From positions 1 through 9,986 of the forward strand of contig JAZODA010000052.1 in the NCBI GenBank assembly GCA_045596745.1: a stretch of DNA of 9,986 bases, in the 5' to 3' direction. The position numbers and the translations under genes are program-made. Below are positions 7,491 through 9,986 of the stretch, piece by piece. Source of the DNA: RGIG3009 sp045596745 (lineage in GTDB: Bacteria > Bacillota > Clostridia > Oscillospirales > Acutalibacteraceae). Position 1 is the first letter of the stretch. Every line of letters begins with the position of its first letter. A model generated the notes under the pieces. The model saw only the letters and a list, made by a program, of their open reading frames with translations. It did no database searches and was not told the DNA's origin.

Positions 7491-8438
7491 ATGAAACGGT
7501 TTATTATCACGGTGGATACCGAGGGCGATGCGCTGTGGAACAGCACGTCGCTTGAGCTGCCGTCGACGGAAAACGCGCGGTATATACCGCGGTTTCAGGA
7601 GCTGTGTGAGCGCTTCGGTATGAAACCGACCTACCTCATCAATTATGAAATGGCGAAGGACGATGCGTTTGCCGCGTATGTGTCGGAGAAGGCACAGCAG
7701 GGGAAATGCGAGATTGGTATGCACCTGCACGCGTGGAACACGCCTCCGTCGTATCCGTTGCAAAAAGGCAGCGACCCGAAACAGGGGCTGCCGTATGTGA
7801 CGGAATACCCCGAAGAGGTGATGGCGCAAAAGGTGGCGTTTCTGACGTCGTACATTCGGGAGCGCACCGGCGTGCAGCCTCGTGTTACGCGCTCGGGTCG
7901 TTGGGCAACCGACGAGCGGTTTTTCCGCGTGCTGAAGGCCGAAGGCTACCTTGCCGATTGCTCGGTAACGCCGCACTTCAGCTGGAGGGGCTGTCTCGGA
8001 TACGGCGAGGGCGTCGAGGGGAATGACTACACCGCCCACTCGCACAAACCGTATGTTTTAGAGCGGAATGACGACGGCGCACTGTGGGAGATTCCCATGA
8101 CAATTGCGCCGCTGAAATATATTTCTGTGCCGAAATCGCTGTCGGGCGGTCGTGTCTGCCTGCGGCGGATGCTGAAAGGCGAAACGGTGTGGATGCGGTT
8201 TTTGGGTAAGGAAAGCGCCGCACAGCATAAGCTGCTCAAGCGCACCGAGGAGTATACGATGTTTATGCTGCATTCCTCGGAACTGCTGCCGGGCGGCAGC
8301 CCGTATTTCCCGACAGCGGAAGCGACCGAGCGATTTTTCAAGCAGATGGAGCGACTGTTCAAAAAAGCGGCAAAAACACACTGCGGTTCAACACTGTCCG
8401 AGTATGTTACTTCGTTGGAAAGAAGTGAAGAGAAATGA
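7491..8438 (+). CDS. Divergent polysaccharide deacetylase (NodB-like) family protein
   Basis: The protein has 315 residues from ATG 7491 (318 from ATG 7482) and no signal peptide, so it is probably cytoplasmic. It begins MKRFIITVDTEGD, matching the first NodB-fold motif, with Asp9 as the likely catalytic or metal acid. The second motif appears as EIGMHLHAWNTPP (residues 74-86), with His78 and His80. The classical H-[ST]-x-x-H is absent. The third motif is RSGRW (134-138). DCSVTPH (156-162) also looks conserved-like. The fold family removes N- or O-acyl groups from sugars using a divalent metal. Here the substrate is likely an acetamido sugar of the repeat unit or its lipid-linked precursor. 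The last bases overlap the TupA-like gene (ATGA), implying translational coupling. The exact chemistry is uncertain because of the altered His motif. Confidence 0.82.
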   Translation: MKRFIITVDTEGDALWNSTSLELPSTENARYIPRFQELCERFGMKPTYLINYEMAKDDAFAAYVSEKAQQGKCEIGMHLHAWNTPPSYPLQKGSDPKQGLPYVTEYPEEVMAQKVAFLTSYIRERTGVQPRVTRSGRWATDERFFRVLKAEGYLADCSVTPHFSWRGCLGYGEGVEGNDYTAHSHKPYVLERNDDGALWEIPMTIAPLKYISVPKSLSGGRVCLRRMLKGETVWMRFLGKESAAQHKLLKRTEEYTMFMLHSSELLPGGSPYFPTAEATERFFKQMERLFKKAAKTHCGSTLSEYVTSLERSEEK

Positions 8439-9328
8439 ATTTCTGGGCTCAAAAATTCAACAGCGCCGGCGCTCTGGGGTACTTGAATTGGATGCCGGAT
8501 AAGCTGTATTTGAAGATTCTGTTCCGCTTGCGCATGGGGTATCGGCTGAATTTGAAGTCTCCTCGCACATTCAGCGAAAAACTGCAGTGGATGAAGCTGT
8601 ACGACCGCAAACCGATTTACAACACCATGGTGGATAAGGCGGAAGCCAAAAAATACGTTGCAGAGCGCATCGGAGATGAGTACATTATCCCCACGCTGGG
8701 GGTATGGGAACGGTTCGAGGATATTGACTTTGACACGTTGCCCGATCGGTTCGTTCTCAAATGCACCCACGATTCGGGCGGCTTGGCGATTTGCCGCGAC
8801 AAGGCAACCTTTGATAAACAAAAAGCAAAAGAAAAAATCGAGCGTTCATTGCGAGCCAATTATTTTTTGAGTACGAGAGAATGGCCATACAAAGATGTGA
8901 AGCCGCGGATTCTGGCGGAACAGTATGTAGAGGATTTTTCCGGGGAACCACTGATTGATTACAAGTTTTATTGTTTTGACGGCGAACCGAAATGTTTGTA
9001 CGTTTCTAAAGGGTTGACCGACCATAAAACAGCGCAAATCAGTTTTGTAACGATGGATTGGCAACAAGCTCCCTATTCTAGAAATGATTATCCACCTTTC
9101 GATAGTCTTCCTTTGAAACCTAAGAAATTCCACGAGATGGTAGATGTATGTCGTACATTGGCACGCGGGCATGCGTTTTTGCGGGTGGATTTGTATCAAA
9201 TTAATGATCGGGTTTATTTCTCGGAATTAACATTTTCACCGTGTGCCGGGTTTATGAAATTTGATCCTCCCGAGTGGGATAAAACCTTTGGCGATTGGAT
9301 TACGTTGCCCACGGATAAGAAGAACTAA
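8435..9328 (+). CDS. TupA-like ATP-grasp protein
   Basis: This 297-residue protein has the usual length of the TupA-like ATP-grasp family (PF14305), named after TupA of the Bacillus teichuronopeptide locus. Family hallmarks are: LKSPRTFSEKLQWMKLYDR (40-58), near the N terminus; FVLKCTHDSGG (106-116), containing the ATP-binding Lys109; ILAEQYVED (159-167); DYKFYCFDGEP (175-185); and RVDLYQINDRVYFSELTFSP (250-269), with likely metal ligands Asp252 and Glu264. Members sit in surface-polysaccharide clusters and are thought to form amide bonds between glycan carboxylates or amines and amino acids; direct biochemistry is limited. ATG 8435 overlaps the deacetylase stop by four bases, with a purine-rich stretch upstream. 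Bases 8821-9300 average about 41% GC by hand count, against about 52% for 8461-8820. Confidence 0.92.
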   Translation: MNFWAQKFNSAGALGYLNWMPDKLYLKILFRLRMGYRLNLKSPRTFSEKLQWMKLYDRKPIYNTMVDKAEAKKYVAERIGDEYIIPTLGVWERFEDIDFDTLPDRFVLKCTHDSGGLAICRDKATFDKQKAKEKIERSLRANYFLSTREWPYKDVKPRILAEQYVEDFSGEPLIDYKFYCFDGEPKCLYVSKGLTDHKTAQISFVTMDWQQAPYSRNDYPPFDSLPLKPKKFHEMVDVCRTLARGHAFLRVDLYQINDRVYFSELTFSPCAGFMKFDPPEWDKTFGDWITLPTDKKN

Positions 9329-9334
9329 GAGGAG
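9328..9334 (+). promoter_or_regulatory. Ribosome binding site for the CapE-like gene
   Basis: AGAGGAG, beginning at the last base of the TupA-like stop codon, lies eight bases before ATG 9343 and supports that start. Confidence 0.7.
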
Positions 9335-9342
9335 AGAGTACA

Positions 9343-9986
9343 ATGTCTATTTTCAAGGATAAGGTTCTGATGATTACCGGCGGTACCGGTTCGTTCGGCA
9401 ATGCGGTGCTGAATCGGTTTTTAAAGACCGATATCGGTGAGATTCGCATTTTCTCGCGCGATGAGAAGAAGCAGGACGATATGCGTCACGAGTTTCAGGC
9501 AAAAATGCCCGAGGTGGCGGAGAAAATCAAGTTTTACATCGGCGACGTGCGCGACCTTGCCAGCGTGAAAAACGCGATGCACGGCGTGGATTTCATCTTC
9601 CATGCCGCCGCACTCAAGCAAGTACCCTCCTGCGAGTTTTTCCCGATGGAGGCGGTGCGTACCAACGTTATCGGCACGGACAACGTGCTGACTGCCGCGA
9701 TTGATGAGGGCGTCAGCAACGTCATCTGCCTGTCGACCGACAAGGCAGCGTATCCCGTCAACGCGATGGGTATCACCAAGGCGCTGGAAGAGCGCGTGTC
9801 GGTGGCGAAATCCCGCACCGTCTCGCCCGAGCGCACCAAGATTTGCTGCACTCGTTACGGCAACGTGATGTGCTCCCGCGGCTCGGTGATTCCGCTGTGG
9901 ATTGACCAGATTAAGTCGGGTAACCCCATCACCATCACCGAACCGTCGATGACGCGTTTTATTATGTCGCTGGACGAAGCGGTGGA
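9343..9986 (+). CDS. capE: UDP-GlcNAc 4,6-dehydratase (5-inverting), CapE/WbjB type, 3' end outside window
   Basis: The frame is open from ATG 9343 to the window end; 214 residues are visible of an expected 330-350. It is an extended short-chain dehydrogenase of the PF02719 group. The Rossmann loop TGGTGSFG (12-19) binds NADP. HAAALKQVPSCEFFPMEAV (87-105) and the STDKAAYPVNAMGITK block (131-146) are typical of CapE. In the active-site motif, Met142 replaces the usual Tyr before Lys146 (MxxxK), the same substitution known in Staphylococcus aureus CapE. This separates it from PseB/FlaA1, which keep Tyr. CapE converts UDP-GlcNAc to the 4-keto-6-deoxy 5-inverted intermediate, the first step to UDP-L-FucNAc. 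CapF- and CapG-like enzymes would be expected downstream. Confidence 0.93.
   Translation, partial: MSIFKDKVLMITGGTGSFGNAVLNRFLKTDIGEIRIFSRDEKKQDDMRHEFQAKMPEVAEKIKFYIGDVRDLASVKNAMHGVDFIFHAAALKQVPSCEFFPMEAVRTNVIGTDNVLTAAIDEGVSNVICLSTDKAAYPVNAMGITKALEERVSVAKSRTVSPERTKICCTRYGNVMCSRGSVIPLWIDQIKSGNPITITEPSMTRFIMSLDEAV

Noticed and set aside
6840..8045. Minus-strand open frame (401 codons) across the flippase and deacetylase genes
   Set aside because: It spans two well-supported plus-strand genes, is Arg/His-rich and has no recognisable motif. It is a by-product of codon composition.
1..9986. Search for terminators, promoters, RNA genes, transposase pieces, phage genes and CRISPR repeats
   Set aside because: Intergenic gaps are 21 bases or less and filled by ribosome binding sites. 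No regular repeats, tRNA-like folds, T-tract hairpins or transposase motifs were seen by eye. Promoter and terminator probably lie outside the window.

Overview
The window is one uninterrupted stretch of plus-strand genes from a Wzx/Wzy-type cell-surface polysaccharide locus (capsule or exopolysaccharide). It holds nine genes, the first and last cut by the window edges. Genes overlap by a few bases or are separated by 21 bases at most, so they look like one operon. I see no promoter, terminator, RNA gene, mobile element, CRISPR array or long repeat, and no gap over 300 bases. Strong AGGAGG-like ribosome binding sites, mid-50s percent GC with third positions rich in G/C, and the protein families suggest a Firmicutes bacterium of the Clostridia type, perhaps gut-associated. 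That taxonomic call is an inference with modest confidence.

Layout: (1) 1-501, C-terminal end of a GT4 glycosyltransferase; (2) 523-1587, a second GT4 enzyme, clearly a paralogue of the first; (3) 1601-3100, a multi-pass membrane protein, probably the Wzy polymerase; (4) 3104-4312, a third, more distant GT4 enzyme; (5) 4297-4809, a left-handed beta-helix acyltransferase; (6) 4833-6020, a carboxylate-amine-ligase-like ATP-grasp protein; (7) 6024-7478, a Wzx flippase of the WzxC/TuaB type; (8) 7491-8438, a divergent polysaccharide deacetylase; (9) 8435-9328, a TupA-like ATP-grasp protein; (10) 9343-9986, the start of a CapE-type UDP-GlcNAc 4,6-dehydratase/5-epimerase. Counting the two edge fragments there are ten coding regions.

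Together: CapE starts synthesis of a 2-acetamido-2,6-dideoxy sugar nucleotide (the UDP-L-FucNAc route). The GT4 enzymes would build a repeat unit on a lipid carrier, Wzx would flip it and Wzy would polymerise it. The acyltransferase, the deacetylase and the two unrelated ATP-grasp proteins would modify it. The most interesting point is this modification set: two different ATP-grasp families plus a deacetylase suggest a glycan carrying amide-linked amino acids or other acids, similar in idea to teichuronopeptide. Both ATP-grasp genes also become clearly AT-richer in their 3' parts, which hints at mosaic or acquired segments.
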